Below are positions 21,203 to 31,262 of a stretch of 64,000 bases of DNA, piece by piece. Origin of the DNA: AP-15 sp963832875 (GTDB taxonomy: Bacteria > Pseudomonadota > Alphaproteobacteria > ATCC43930 > CGMCC-115725). How positions within the stretch are numbered: the stretch's first letter is position 1; each line of letters opens with the position of its first letter. The position numbers and the translations under genes were made by a program. The notes beneath the pieces were generated by a model, which saw only the letters and a list, made by a program, of their open reading frames with translations, was not told where the DNA came from and searched no databases. The stretch lies in assembly GCA_963832875.1 (NCBI GenBank), contig CAWHWB010000008.1, positions 124,001-188,000 of the forward strand. Reading direction: 5' to 3'.

Positions 21203-21841
21203 TCAGCGCCGGTCCAGCCAGCCCCGCCTCGGCCGGCCGATATAGGTCTCCAAGACCTTGAGTTGCCGCATCTGCTCCGTATCCAGGTTCCTCCGCAAAC
21301 GCAGCGTGTCGTAGGTCTGGGTGACCCGGTCTTTCAGGACGATAAGAATATCGCTGAGGCTGTTCGCCGAAGTTGAAATATTCAAGTCCGGAACCTCCGC
21401 GACGAAATGCCTGTTGCCCAGTGATTCGACAAAAACCGGGATCGGTTTGTTCAGCTCGTAGCTGCCCAGCGAGTCGATGGTCAGCTCGACCTTGGCGATC
21501 GCCGGCGGTTGCTTGATGGGAACGACCGCGGGCTTGGAGTCGGCGAAATCCGGCGCATTCGCGGCGACGGCCGGCCGCGGCCCCGGCGGCGCGCGCATTG
21601 CGATCATTCCCTCGACGCCGAGCGTCTGCCCGATCTTGGCCCAGAGTGCGCTTCGAGAGCCGGTGCGCAGGGGTCGCGACGACGCAGTCCGATCGAGGCT
21701 GATCCGCGCGCTCGACGGCCTGAGCGTCGTCCGCGAAATTTCTCGGGTGTCGCCGGAGACCCGTGCGATCGGATGCAAGTTCGACGACACCAGGACCGAG
21801 GGGGTCCAGCTGCTCGACCTGAAGATATTGAGCCGGTTCAT
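21203..21841 (-). CDS. Hypothetical protein, partner of the upstream small ORF
   Basis: 212 residues. I do not recognise a named family. The N-terminal half is Ser/Arg/Pro-rich and low in structure. The C-terminal half (from about residue 112) reads as a compact domain: AKVELTIDSLGSYELNKPIP, FVESLGNRHFVAEVPDLN, SANSLSDILIVLKDRVTQ, ending in VLETYIGRPRRGW. The layout of strands and one helix is loosely like a HicB-type fold, but this is only an impression. The start overlaps the stop of the upstream ORF by 4 bases, so the two are coupled and probably act together. Confidence 0.6.
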   Translation of the reverse strand: MNRLNIFRSSSWTPSVLVSSNLHPIARVSGDTREISRTTLRPSSARISLDRTASSRPLRTGSRSALWAKIGQTLGVEGMIAMRAPPGPRPAVAANAPDFADSKPAVVPIKQPPAIAKVELTIDSLGSYELNKPIPVFVESLGNRHFVAEVPDLNISTSANSLSDILIVLKDRVTQTYDTLRLRRNLDTEQMRQLKVLETYIGRPRRGWLDRR

Positions 21842-22095
21842 TCCTGCGGTCCGGGTTTCGCCGCGGCCGGGGCCCGGACATCGGTGATCAGCGTCGATTT
21901 CATGTTGTACACCGGCTCGCCGTCCTGGGTCGGGTGGCCGTCATCGCGGAACACTGCGATCACCACGGATTTGATCCGCATCGTCGTGCCGTCGGCGAGC
22001 CGATATTCGCTCCACCTCTCCTTTGAATCGATGACTTCGATTTCTGTTGTATTTTGCAATTCTTGTGGAATTTCGCTCACTGCTTTCTCCAGCAT
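21838..22095 (-). CDS. Small hypothetical protein coupled to the gene downstream
   Basis: 85 residues from ATG 22095; ATG 22131 would give 97. No clear ribosome-binding site decides between them. Seen: an EIEVIDSKERWSEYRLADG stretch, then TTMRIKSVVIAVFRDDGHP and a strand-rich tail MKSTLITDVRAP. The pattern of alternating strands suggests a small beta-sheet protein; I recall similar short hypotheticals in Bradyrhizobium-type genomes but cannot name a family. Overlaps the next gene by 4 bases. Confidence 0.6.
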   Translation of the reverse strand: MLEKAVSEIPQELQNTTEIEVIDSKERWSEYRLADGTTMRIKSVVIAVFRDDGHPTQDGEPVYNMKSTLITDVRAPAAAKPGPQE

Positions 22096-22331
22096 AGGCT
22101 CGCAGCGGAAAGCGCCGCCGATCGACCGCACGCGGCGCAGAGTTTCGGCCGGCTTTGTTGACGAAATATTGACGAGCCGGGTCTCCCGGTCGCGGTCCTC
22201 TCGCGCCGGCGAGCAAATTCCCGATCGGCGGGGTCGTCCGGGATTGATCCGGATTCGCTTCCGCGTTTAACCCTCCGTCAACGTCGTCGCGCAAAAATCG
22301 AGGAATTCCAACCCGCATTCGTGGTCATGAC

Positions 22332-22775
22332 ATGTGGACCATCGCCGAAACCGACATCCAGCAAGCGAAAGGGCGGCTGCAACTCCGCCGCGCCAAGATC
22401 GAGACGCGATATGCCGAGGAAACGAAGGCGCTCGACGCCGAATTCGCCGCGATCGAGACGCTCGAGCGCTCCGCCGCGGAGTTTGCCCTGAAACACGGCC
22501 GGGACGACGCGGGCATCCCGTCGGAGCCGACAGCGCCGACCGAGCCGCTCGCGGGCGGCGAGTTCGGCACCGAGGTCGGCGTCGGGGAGCTAAGCGGCGC
22601 CCGGGAGGAGGCGGGACTCGCCTCAGCGTTCCCGGTGGAGAACGAAAGACGCGACAGCGGCGACACCGCCGGCGGCCTCGACATTCTCAAGCCCGGCTCG
22701 CGCTGGCGCATGTATCGCGGCCTGCGTTCGACCGATGCCGAAACCGGGCCGGGGCCGGGTTCCCCGACCGAGTGA
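22332..22775 (+). CDS. Hypothetical protein with N-terminal coiled coil
   Basis: 147 residues. The first about 55 residues are charged and helical with heptad-like Ala/Leu/Ile spacing (IQQAKGRLQLRRAKIETRY, LDAEFAAIETLERSAAEF), a probable coiled coil. The rest is Pro/Gly/Glu-rich and likely disordered. It is divergent from the coupled hypotheticals, about 240 bases away. The N-terminal pattern is familiar from small hypotheticals of soil alphaproteobacteria. Function unknown. Confidence 0.6.
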   Translation: MWTIAETDIQQAKGRLQLRRAKIETRYAEETKALDAEFAAIETLERSAAEFALKHGRDDAGIPSEPTAPTEPLAGGEFGTEVGVGELSGAREEAGLASAFPVENERRDSGDTAGGLDILKPGSRWRMYRGLRSTDAETGPGPGSPTE

Positions 22776-22905
22776 GCGCGCGGCCCGCGCCGCCGACCGT
22801 CTCGGGAGCACGGCTGCGAGACCTCGGTGAACATCGTCGCAGCGGCGCCAGCAGCAGGGCATGTTGCGGTTACATGATCGTAAGCCAGCCGGGCGGCGGA
22901 GGGTG

Positions 22906-23739
22906 TCAGGCGCCCCGATTCCAGCCCCACCAGGCGCACAGCGCCGCGCCCATGACGAGCCGCTTGTCCTCGTCGCCGAGCCACGGCAATTCCTCGGTGA
23001 ACATCGTCACGCATTGGCGCCACGAGCACGGCATCTTGGTGATGTCGGTGCCCCAGAACATGCGCTGCGGGCCGAAGGCGTCGTAGACCTGCCGCAAATA
23101 AAGGTGCAGCGCCGGAAACGGATAGGCCTCGCTCGAATAGTGCGGCACGCCGGTCGCCTTGACCGCCACATTGGGGAATTTGGCGAGCGCCAGCAATTCC
23201 GGCATGTGGGTCATCGCGGCTGCGTCCTTCAACGTGCTGGTGCCGCCGCGGCCGCCCAAATGATCGATCGTCAGGCGCAGTCCGGGGTGGCGCTCGGCGA
23301 TCCGGCCGAGCTCGCTCAGCGAATCCGCCGCCAGGGCGGCGATCGGCACCCCGGCCTGCTCGGCCGCCGCCCACAGCCAGTCGATCGTGCCGTCGCGCAG
23401 CCAGCGCCGCGCCGGATCGGCGAGGAACCCATAGCGCAGGCCGAGCATGCCCGGCTGCTGCCGCCAGCCGGCGATCAGGCCGCGCGATTCCGCCCGGTCG
23501 AGCGGCAGCGCCCCCATGATCGCGAACCGGCCCGGATAATTCCGCACCGCCGCAAACGCCATCTCGGTCGAATTCGGGTCCCACCCCGGCGGATGAATGA
23601 TCGCCGCATCGACCCCGCCCTCGTCCATCAACGCAACTGCCTCCTCAGGGGTAAACGCCGTCACCTGCCGATGCGACAAATTGCTCGGCAACCCCGATCC
23701 CCACAGGTGAATTTGCGCATCGACAATCTGCATCGCCAC
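22906..23739 (-). CDS. Amidohydrolase family 2 protein
   Basis: 277 residues, ATG 23739. Seen: VDAQIHLWGS at the N-terminus (the metal-binding strand 1; the first His of the usual DxHxH is Gln here, leaving one His), RLTIDHLGGRGG (His after strand 5-6) and RMFWGTDITKMPCSW (the Asp of strand 8). This is the TIM-barrel amidohydrolase_2 group, which includes hydrolases of lactones and decarboxylases such as ACMSD and gamma-resorcylate decarboxylase. Substrate cannot be set. Stands alone on the minus strand. Confidence 0.8.
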   Translation of the reverse strand: MAMQIVDAQIHLWGSGLPSNLSHRQVTAFTPEEAVALMDEGGVDAAIIHPPGWDPNSTEMAFAAVRNYPGRFAIMGALPLDRAESRGLIAGWRQQPGMLGLRYGFLADPARRWLRDGTIDWLWAAAEQAGVPIAALAADSLSELGRIAERHPGLRLTIDHLGGRGGTSTLKDAAAMTHMPELLALAKFPNVAVKATGVPHYSSEAYPFPALHLYLRQVYDAFGPQRMFWGTDITKMPCSWRQCVTMFTEELPWLGDEDKRLVMGAALCAWWGWNRGA

Positions 23740-24610
23740 CTCTCCGTTCGTTTACGCATCGGGCAGAGTCCCCCGCCGATAATCCCCTTGGCTGAGAGTT
23801 CTCGCTGCCGAGGGATCGCGGTGAGGCTTGCTGTTCACCGACGATCGCCGCCTCGCAAATGCGGCAGATCCCGCCGGGCGAGATAGCCGGCCGAGGCCAG
23901 TTTTCGAGGCCGCGGATGGCGGGCAACCGGCGCCGCATCTCGCGCTGCTGGTCGGGCGGCCGGTTTGGCGAGAGGCCCGCACCCCCCGGCTGCAACGTTT
24001 TATCATGAGCCGGCGCCGCGATGGTGACAACCGGAACCTCCCCCGCTGGGCTGGATCCGGCCTGCGCCCTGAGCGGACCTGGCGGCAAATTCCCGCCGAA
24101 CCGGGAAATATCCCGGAATTTCTTGTTCCGACATAGTCAATATACCAAATCCATTAGTTAAATCAAAGCCTTGTGCCGATCACACCGGTCGCCCAGCAGG
24201 GAATTCCTTGGCGACAGCAGGGAAACCTTTTCGCCTATCAGGGAAATCACGGGAATTTCGCCGTGTGCCACCGGGGTCTCCTTCCTGCGCCTCTCGGAAC
24301 ATCGCACATGAGTTTGACGACATTGCGGAGGGTGTCAAAACGATCGGCCGGCGCCGGGCAGGCTAGAAATCGAAAACTTGGCCCGGCGCTCCACCGCGGC
24401 CGGACACGGCATCGACCGGGATCATCACGTCGACCGTGTGGTCGATTGCCGATAGCGGCCGGGATGGTATTTTTCGAACTTAACACACCCGAAACGGGGA
24501 CGGCGGCTCAAATACGGTGACGGACGCCATGCCGGTGGAGATGACCGAGAAAGAGGGAGCGAGCAGGGACAAATCCGGTCCGATTCGACTCGTCCTCGAC
24601 AAGTGAAAGC
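23740..24610. other. Long non-coding region upstream of the efflux pair
   Basis: About 870 bases with no reading frame I trust; short frames on both strands lack family-like sequence and are proline/arginine-rich. It contains a GGGAA-rich tract (about 24095-24270) with an exact 21-base period, listed separately, AT-rich DNA at 24130-24170, and presumably the promoter of the HlyD-EmrB pair near its right end. It could be the remains of a regulator or a mobile insertion, but nothing recognisable is left. Confidence 0.5.
24197..24245 (+). repeat. Three CAGGGAA motifs at exact 21-base spacing
   Basis: CAGGGAA occurs at 24197, 24218 and 24239, with a related GGGAAT at about 24250 and GGGAAAT/GGAATTT sequences upstream near 24100-24120. 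The 21-base period equals two helical turns and seven codons. I recall similar GGGAA-rich intergenic tracts in other alphaproteobacterial genomes, often next to integration sites, but their function is not known to me. Confidence 0.6.
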
Positions 24611-26068
24611 ATGTCAGCCGAGCATGCAGCTCAACTATCGCCCAGTCCGCCGCCGGATCAGCGGCCCGCGCGGCGACGACGGCTATTGATTGGCGCGCTC
24701 GGCGCCCTAGTTCTGGCGGCCGTCTGCATATTCGGTATCCGGTGGATCCTCGCATCCCTCAACACCGTTTCGACCGATGACGCGTACGTCAACGGCCATG
24801 TGACCTTCGTCGCTCCCCGGGTCGCCGGCCAGATCTCTCGGGTACTGGTGGACGACAACTACCGAGTGTACAAAGGAGAGTTACTCGCCGAACTCGACAA
24901 GGAGCCGTTTGAGGACGCGGTTGCTGTGAATAGAGCGGCCGTCGATACCGCAGCCGCGAACCTGCGCGCGGCTAAAGCCACGGTGCGGGATATCGAAGCA
25001 CAAGCACGGGCCCGGCGCTGGGGATTGCAGAACGCCGTACAGGATGTCGACAACAAAATCGCGCTTTTGCACGCTCGGGTAGCCGCTCTCGACAAGAGCA
25101 AGGCCGACTTGACGCTCGCACAAGCCGACTTCTATCGGGCGCAGCGCTTGCTGGGGACCCCGGCCGAGAGCCGTCAGGAGTTCGATCGAGCTCAAAGAGC
25201 CTTATCTACCGCCAGCGCACAAGTCACCAAATCGCTGGCTGAAGTTTACCAGGTTCGGGCCTCTTTGGGACTGCCGGCGCAACCCGATGGCGGCAAAGGT
25301 CTTGACCAAGTCCCGCCGGATCTCGACGAGACCTACTCTTCCGTCCTCGTGGCGCAGGCGGACCTGATTGAGAGTGCGGCGCAACTTGGTGTCATCCATT
25401 CCTTTGACCAGAGCCCGAAGCAGATGCTCGAGCAGTTTGCAAAAGAGGGCGACATCGATCGTACCTTCGCTCGGCTGGTGGCTGAGGCTCCGGCCGTCAA
25501 GCAGGCTGAGGCCAAGCTCGAATTCGCCAAACGCGCGCTCGCCCAGGCCGAACTAAATCTGCGCTTTTGCGACATCGTCGCGAAGATCGACGGGGTCATA
25601 ACGCGGCGGAACGTCAATCCGGGCGATTACGTTCAGGTCGGGCAGAATTTGATGGCGATCCGCTCGCTGCGCGAGATTTGGGTCGACGCGAATTTCAAAG
25701 AGACGGAACTCCGATACTTGCGTATCGGCCAGCCTGTCGATCTATACGTCGACATGTATGGCGGCCGGCACGTGTTCAAGGGCCGGATTTCCGGCTTTAC
25801 GGAGGGGACCGGATCGACGCTGGCCTTGCTGCCGGCGGAGAATGCGACCGGCAACTTCGTCAAGGTGGTCCAGCGGCTGCCGGTCCGGATCGATCTCGAA
25901 GGGTACAACCCGGACAAAGACACGCTGTTCATCGGTACGTCCGTTGTCCCCTACGTCTACATCAACAAGCCGCCTACCGGGCCCGATGCTGGGAAGTTTC
26001 TGCAAACCGTTCTGCCTCAGACACCAACCGTCGCCTTGCCCGGGGGTTCGCCGGGCGCCGACCAATGA
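24611..26068 (+). CDS. HlyD-family membrane fusion protein (EmrA-like)
   Basis: 485 residues. Short cytoplasmic tail, one membrane helix (LIGALGALVLAAVCIFGIRW), then STDDAYVNGHVTFVAPRVAGQIS (first half of the lipoyl/barrel-sandwich domain), a long coiled-coil hairpin (about residues 95-310, longer than in typical EmrA), FCDIVAKIDGVITRRNVNPGDYVQVGQ (second half) and a beta-barrel with IWVDANFKETELRYLRIGQP. It bridges the inner-membrane pump to an outer-membrane channel. The stop overlaps the start of the EmrB-like gene by 4 bases. A TolC-type gene is not in the window. Confidence 0.92.
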   Translation: MSAEHAAQLSPSPPPDQRPARRRRLLIGALGALVLAAVCIFGIRWILASLNTVSTDDAYVNGHVTFVAPRVAGQISRVLVDDNYRVYKGELLAELDKEPFEDAVAVNRAAVDTAAANLRAAKATVRDIEAQARARRWGLQNAVQDVDNKIALLHARVAALDKSKADLTLAQADFYRAQRLLGTPAESRQEFDRAQRALSTASAQVTKSLAEVYQVRASLGLPAQPDGGKGLDQVPPDLDETYSSVLVAQADLIESAAQLGVIHSFDQSPKQMLEQFAKEGDIDRTFARLVAEAPAVKQAEAKLEFAKRALAQAELNLRFCDIVAKIDGVITRRNVNPGDYVQVGQNLMAIRSLREIWVDANFKETELRYLRIGQPVDLYVDMYGGRHVFKGRISGFTEGTGSTLALLPAENATGNFVKVVQRLPVRIDLEGYNPDKDTLFIGTSVVPYVYINKPPTGPDAGKFLQTVLPQTPTVALPGGSPGADQ

Positions 26069-27672
26069 CGGTCGCGACACTTTCGCCCCCGAGATCCGCT
26101 GCGGCACGCAATCCCTGGTTGGTCGCTGCCGTCGTCGTGGTGCCGACCTTCATGGAGGTGCTCGACACCACGATCGCGGTCGTCGCACTGCGCTATATCG
26201 CCGGCGGCCTGTCGGCGACCGTCGATGATGGCGAGTGGGTTCTCACCAGCTACCTCGCGGCCAACGCGATTATCCTGCCGATCACCGGATGGTTGAGCGC
26301 CCATCTCGGTCGCCGCAACTACTTTCTGCTGTCGATCGCGGTCTTCACTCTCGCTTCCGGGTTGTGCGGCATGGCCGGCAGTCTCGGCCAGCTGATCCTG
26401 TTCCGGGTGATCCAGGGGTTGGCGGGCGGCGGTCTGCAACCAAGTAGCCAGGCGGTGCTGCTGGACGCCTTTCCACCGGAAAAGCAGGGCGCCGCGATGA
26501 CATTGTTTGGCTTCGCTGCGCTGATCGCGCCGGTCGTCGGTCCGACCCTGGGCGGCTGGCTGACCGACACCTACTCGTGGCGCTGGGTCTTTCTGATCAA
26601 CCTGCCGGTCGGTCTGCTGGCGTTTGTCGGTTGCTACGCCCTGCTCCGCGACCCGACCTATCTAACCGCGCAGCGCATGGAGGTGAAGAAGCGGCCGTTC
26701 CATTTTGACTCGATCGGTTTGTCCCTGCTGGTCATCGTCATGGTCAGCTGGGAGGTGATGCTGAGCAAGGGCCAGGAATGGGACTGGCTGAGCGATCCCT
26801 TCTGGCGTGTGCAGACATTGGCGACTTTCTTCGTCGTGGGTTTGGTCATTCTCGTTTTCTGGGAGTTACGGCACCGCAACCCGGTGGTCAATTTTCGGGC
26901 GTTACACGAACGCAATTTTGCCGGGTGCTGCATCATCATCTTTTGCGCTTATCTGGCGCTCTATGGAGCCAGCACTTCGTTACCCGGGTTGCTTCAGTCC
27001 CTCTTTGGCTATGACGCGCTGCGTGCCGGGCTGGTCATGTCGCCGGCCGGGGTCTTTGCGGTTTTGGCGATGCCGATCGTGGGCCGCTTGCTCGGCAGGG
27101 GCGCCGACGCGCGGTGGTTGATCGCTGCCGGGCTGCTGGTCATGACGGCAGGCAACTACTGGATGTCACAACTGAACCTGGACGTGAGCCCGGGCCAGCT
27201 CATCTGGCCTCGGGTGTTGGTCGTCTTGGGACTGTCGATATGTTTTGCGCCCGCGAACGTAGCGGCCTACCTCTACACGCCATTGGAATTGCGCGGGGCA
27301 GCGGTCGGCCTATTGAGTCTGCTGCGCAACGAGGGGGGCAGCGTCGGGACCTCGCTAGCCCAGACCTTCCAAGAGCGGCGTGATCAATTCCACACCCTGC
27401 GTCTTGGGGAGTATCTCGATCCCTTTAACGCGGCTGCGCACTCCTTCGTCGCGCACGCGCAGGCGTTCTTCCTCCAGCAGATGTCAGATCCGGTGGCGGC
27501 GCGGCAACTAGCTCTGCAGGAACTTGAAAATCTGCGACAGCAACAAGCTTCCTCGCTTGCCTATTTCGATTGCTTTTGGATGTTTGCCGTGTTGACGTTT
27601 GTGCTCGTGTTCGTGGTTCTGTTTATGAAGCGATCAGTAGCTGAGAAAGGCGCTCGCCTTACCGGCGAATGA
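26065..27672 (+). CDS. DHA2-family MFS efflux pump (EmrB/QacA type)
   Basis: 535 residues from ATG 26065; upstream open frame lies inside the HlyD gene and is not used. Fourteen hydrophobic helices. Seen: VPTFMEVLDTTIAVVALRYI (TM1, with the D-T-T signature of DHA2 pumps), GWLSAHLGRRNYFLLSIAVF (motif A), LFRVIQGLAGGGLQPSSQA (motif B) and GFAALIAPVVGPTLGGWLTD (motif C, the antiporter motif). Proton-driven export of lipophilic toxins across the envelope together with the coupled HlyD protein (ATGA overlap). Confidence 0.92.
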   Translation: MTVATLSPPRSAAARNPWLVAAVVVVPTFMEVLDTTIAVVALRYIAGGLSATVDDGEWVLTSYLAANAIILPITGWLSAHLGRRNYFLLSIAVFTLASGLCGMAGSLGQLILFRVIQGLAGGGLQPSSQAVLLDAFPPEKQGAAMTLFGFAALIAPVVGPTLGGWLTDTYSWRWVFLINLPVGLLAFVGCYALLRDPTYLTAQRMEVKKRPFHFDSIGLSLLVIVMVSWEVMLSKGQEWDWLSDPFWRVQTLATFFVVGLVILVFWELRHRNPVVNFRALHERNFAGCCIIIFCAYLALYGASTSLPGLLQSLFGYDALRAGLVMSPAGVFAVLAMPIVGRLLGRGADARWLIAAGLLVMTAGNYWMSQLNLDVSPGQLIWPRVLVVLGLSICFAPANVAAYLYTPLELRGAAVGLLSLLRNEGGSVGTSLAQTFQERRDQFHTLRLGEYLDPFNAAAHSFVAHAQAFFLQQMSDPVAARQLALQELENLRQQQASSLAYFDCFWMFAVLTFVLVFVVLFMKRSVAEKGARLTGE

Positions 27673-27834
27673 GCCGCCTTGCGGGCGACTACTACACCGA
27701 AGGCCATCCTTACGCCCGCTTGTGGCCGAGTCGGGCGCGCTCGGTCCGGGTCGATTACCGCGGGGTTCGGACTTCGTTGATGACCAGCATCCGAGCATCA
27801 ACTGAAACCGTGCCAGTCTGGTGGGCGGGATGCG

Positions 27835-29244
<1,410 letters not shown>

Positions 29245-29349
29245 CGGTCGAGAGTGACTCAGGCGGCGCGAACTTGTCCAGCGATCCCGGCGAACCGTCC
29301 CGCAGCCGTCGCCGCCGGAAGTGTTTCGCGGTGGCGCTGAGGCAACGGG

Positions 29350-30531
29350 TCAGTTGGTGCGGTCGAGATGGAAGAACTCGACGCAGTTGTCGGCCCAGAT
29401 CCGGCGTTTGTCGGCTTCGGGGATGTCGGCGTAGATCTTGTCGATCAAGGGCCGCGAGTTCGGCCACTCGCATTCGATATGCGGGAAGTCGGTGGCGAAC
29501 ATGATCCGGTCGACGCCGACATGCTGGCGCTCCTCGATCGCGACCCGCTCGTACTGCACGCTGAAATAGACGTGATCGCGCACATAGTGGCTGGGGAGTT
29601 CCTTCAACGGCTGGAAGCCGAGATATTCCTGCGCCCAGCCGAGATGGCGCTGGTACCACAAATCCATGTGCTCGAGCCAGAACGGGACCCAGCCGAGCCT
29701 GGTCTCGGCGAAGAACACCTTAAGCTTCGGGTGACGCTCGAACACCCCAGCCAAGACCAATTGCGCGATGCTGACCGACGGTGCGAGCCCGAAATTGCAC
29801 AGCCATTCGAGAAACGGCCGGCGCAGCCGCTGCATGATGACCGGGTCTTCTTTCGGATACTTGAAGGTCGGCTGCGAGGCGCGGGCGCCGGTGCGGTAAA
29901 ACTGGACGTGCACGGTGACCGGCATGTCCATATCGACCGCGGCGGCCCAGAATTTGTCGTCCTCGGGGGTCGGATAGCCCTTGGCGCTCGGCAGGGCGCC
30001 CATCAGGATGCCCTTCAACCCAAGTTTCTTGCAATGCGCCATCTCGGCGATCGCGTCGTCGACATTGGTGATCGGGATGACGCCCATGCCGATCAGGCGG
30101 TCGGGCGCCACCGCGCAATATTCTTCGGCGAGCCAGTCATTGTAGCCGCGGATCACCGCCTTGTAGACCTCGTCATGGCTGATGTTGCGCCAGAACACCG
30201 GGCCAGCGACCATCGCCGCGAACAGGACCTCGGCGTCCATGCCATCGCGGTCCTGCTCCTTGACGCGCTGCTCGGGCGAGCCGGTGCCGGCGGCGTCGGC
30301 GACCTTGAGGCCGAAGGGCTGCCAGGTGCCCTCGGCCCGGCCGGCGCGCAGGTCGAGAAAATTCGCCTCAAGCAACGGCTGGCCTTCGATCATCAAGGCG
30401 TCACCGCCATCGGGCAGATGCACGGTGTGCGGCGCGCGCTCGCGGTGTTTTTCCGGCACCCGATGCACCCACCGCTCGGGCGGCACTTCGAGATGACCGT
30501 CGCTCGACATCAGGGTGTATTTGCGCGCCAT
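29350..30531 (-). CDS. Amidohydrolase family 2 protein (decarboxylase/hydrolase type)
   Basis: 393 residues. Seen: MSSDGHLEVPPERW at the N-terminus (DGH, the strand 1 metal ligand), CAVAPDRLIGMGVIPITNVD, MPVTVHVQFYRTG (His in the middle of the barrel), LKVFFAETRLGWVPFWLEHM and RIMFATDFPHIECEWPNS (strand 8 Asp, with the DFPH-E-WP signature of this subgroup). A metal-dependent TIM barrel related to ACMSD and resorcylate decarboxylases; a role in aromatic breakdown is possible given the LigB cassette nearby, but that is inference. Follows asnS on the same strand after 105 bases. Confidence 0.82.
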   Translation of the reverse strand: MARKYTLMSSDGHLEVPPERWVHRVPEKHRERAPHTVHLPDGGDALMIEGQPLLEANFLDLRAGRAEGTWQPFGLKVADAAGTGSPEQRVKEQDRDGMDAEVLFAAMVAGPVFWRNISHDEVYKAVIRGYNDWLAEEYCAVAPDRLIGMGVIPITNVDDAIAEMAHCKKLGLKGILMGALPSAKGYPTPEDDKFWAAAVDMDMPVTVHVQFYRTGARASQPTFKYPKEDPVIMQRLRRPFLEWLCNFGLAPSVSIAQLVLAGVFERHPKLKVFFAETRLGWVPFWLEHMDLWYQRHLGWAQEYLGFQPLKELPSHYVRDHVYFSVQYERVAIEERQHVGVDRIMFATDFPHIECEWPNSRPLIDKIYADIPEADKRRIWADNCVEFFHLDRTN

Positions 30532-30703
30532 CCAGACCTCCTAGCGTTGCCACAGCCATAATAGTCGGCACCTGGAAGTCACACAAACTGACATGCCGCG
30601 CTTAGCTTAAGGAAGAGCGCGATCCCGGTTCGTGTCCGCTATCAGACGCTGACCATGGGTGAGTCCGAACGTTGCTCGGGCCGACGGGAGCGGCAGCTGC
30701 CGA

Positions 30704-30958
30704 TCACCCAATGTGGTCGCCCGCCCGCGAACTCGACCCCTCGCGGTCTTCGCGATTGTTTACGACGCCGAAGCTCGCGGATGACATGCCGGCGGTATCG
30801 AGATCAATGCCCTCCACCGCCAGACCGCGCTTCAAGAGTTCCCGAATGGCCGAAGCGCGGCTTGGCATGCGGCGAGCAAATCGCCAGTCATCCAACACCT
30901 TCATTTCGTTTGTGTTCAGCATGATCTGCAAGCGCTCGGGCCTGTTCCGATCTGGCAT
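30704..30958 (-). CDS. Ribbon-helix-helix (CopG-like) DNA-binding protein
   Basis: 84 residues. The start at ATG 30958 is fixed by a perfect AAGGAGG ribosome-binding site seven bases upstream and by a promoter 30 bases further up; a longer frame to 30988 would swallow both. Seen: RPERLQIMLNTNEMKVLDDWR (strand and helix A) and RMPSRASAIRELLKRGLAVE (helix B), the RHH_1 pattern. The C-terminal 30 residues are polar. Such proteins are repressors or antitoxins; no toxin gene is adjacent, so a stand-alone regulator is more likely. Confidence 0.82.
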   Translation of the reverse strand: MPDRNRPERLQIMLNTNEMKVLDDWRFARRMPSRASAIRELLKRGLAVEGIDLDTAGMSSASFGVVNNREDREGSSSRAGDHIG

Positions 30959-30987
30959 ACCGCACCTCCTTGTCCTCCTATAACGCA

Positions 30988-31016
30988 AACTTAGCCATAG
31001 GAGTCAACGGTGTCAA
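30988..31016 (-). promoter_or_regulatory. Sigma-70-type promoter of the RHH gene
   Basis: On the minus strand: TTGACA (31016-31011), a 17-base spacer, then TAAGTT (30993-30988). Transcription would begin near 30981, giving a short leader that carries AAGGAGG seven bases before ATG 30958. A TAGCCA/TGGCTA inverted pair flanks the -35 and could be an operator for autorepression (inference). Confidence 0.65.
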
Positions 31017-31099
31017 TTACTAACTTTTGGCTATCGACACAGAACACGCGGTCGCACGAAATGAGCCAAATGCACTCATCGCGTACAATCCATCATCGA

Positions 31100-31128
31100 T
31101 TGATTCGCAGTATTGATCTCATTATGCT
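31100..31128 (+). promoter_or_regulatory. Candidate sigma-70-type promoter of the response regulator gene
   Basis: TTGATT (31100-31105), a 17-base spacer and TATGCT (31123-31128) in an AT-rich stretch. It would leave a leader of about 130 bases before GTG 31263. Composition is AT-rich throughout, so chance matches are easier here. Confidence 0.4.
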
Positions 31129-31262
31129 TTTAGAAAGCAAAATACCTCATATAATTTTGAGAGATTGTGTAATAAATGATTGTGTTGAAGGATTGGTTGA
31201 TGCAGGCTGCTGTTTGCGATTTTGTTGAGGTGGACAGGATCTGCCGTATGAGAGGACAGCTT

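Noticed and set aside
22325..23584. A 419-codon minus-strand frame overlapping the amidohydrolase
   Set aside because: It is the same DNA in another frame; the frame from ATG 23739 carries the amidohydrolase motifs.
24173..24520. A 115-codon frame in the gap before the HlyD gene
   Set aside because: Its sequence is the translated GGGAA-rich tract followed by arginine/proline-rich noise; no start signal and no family.
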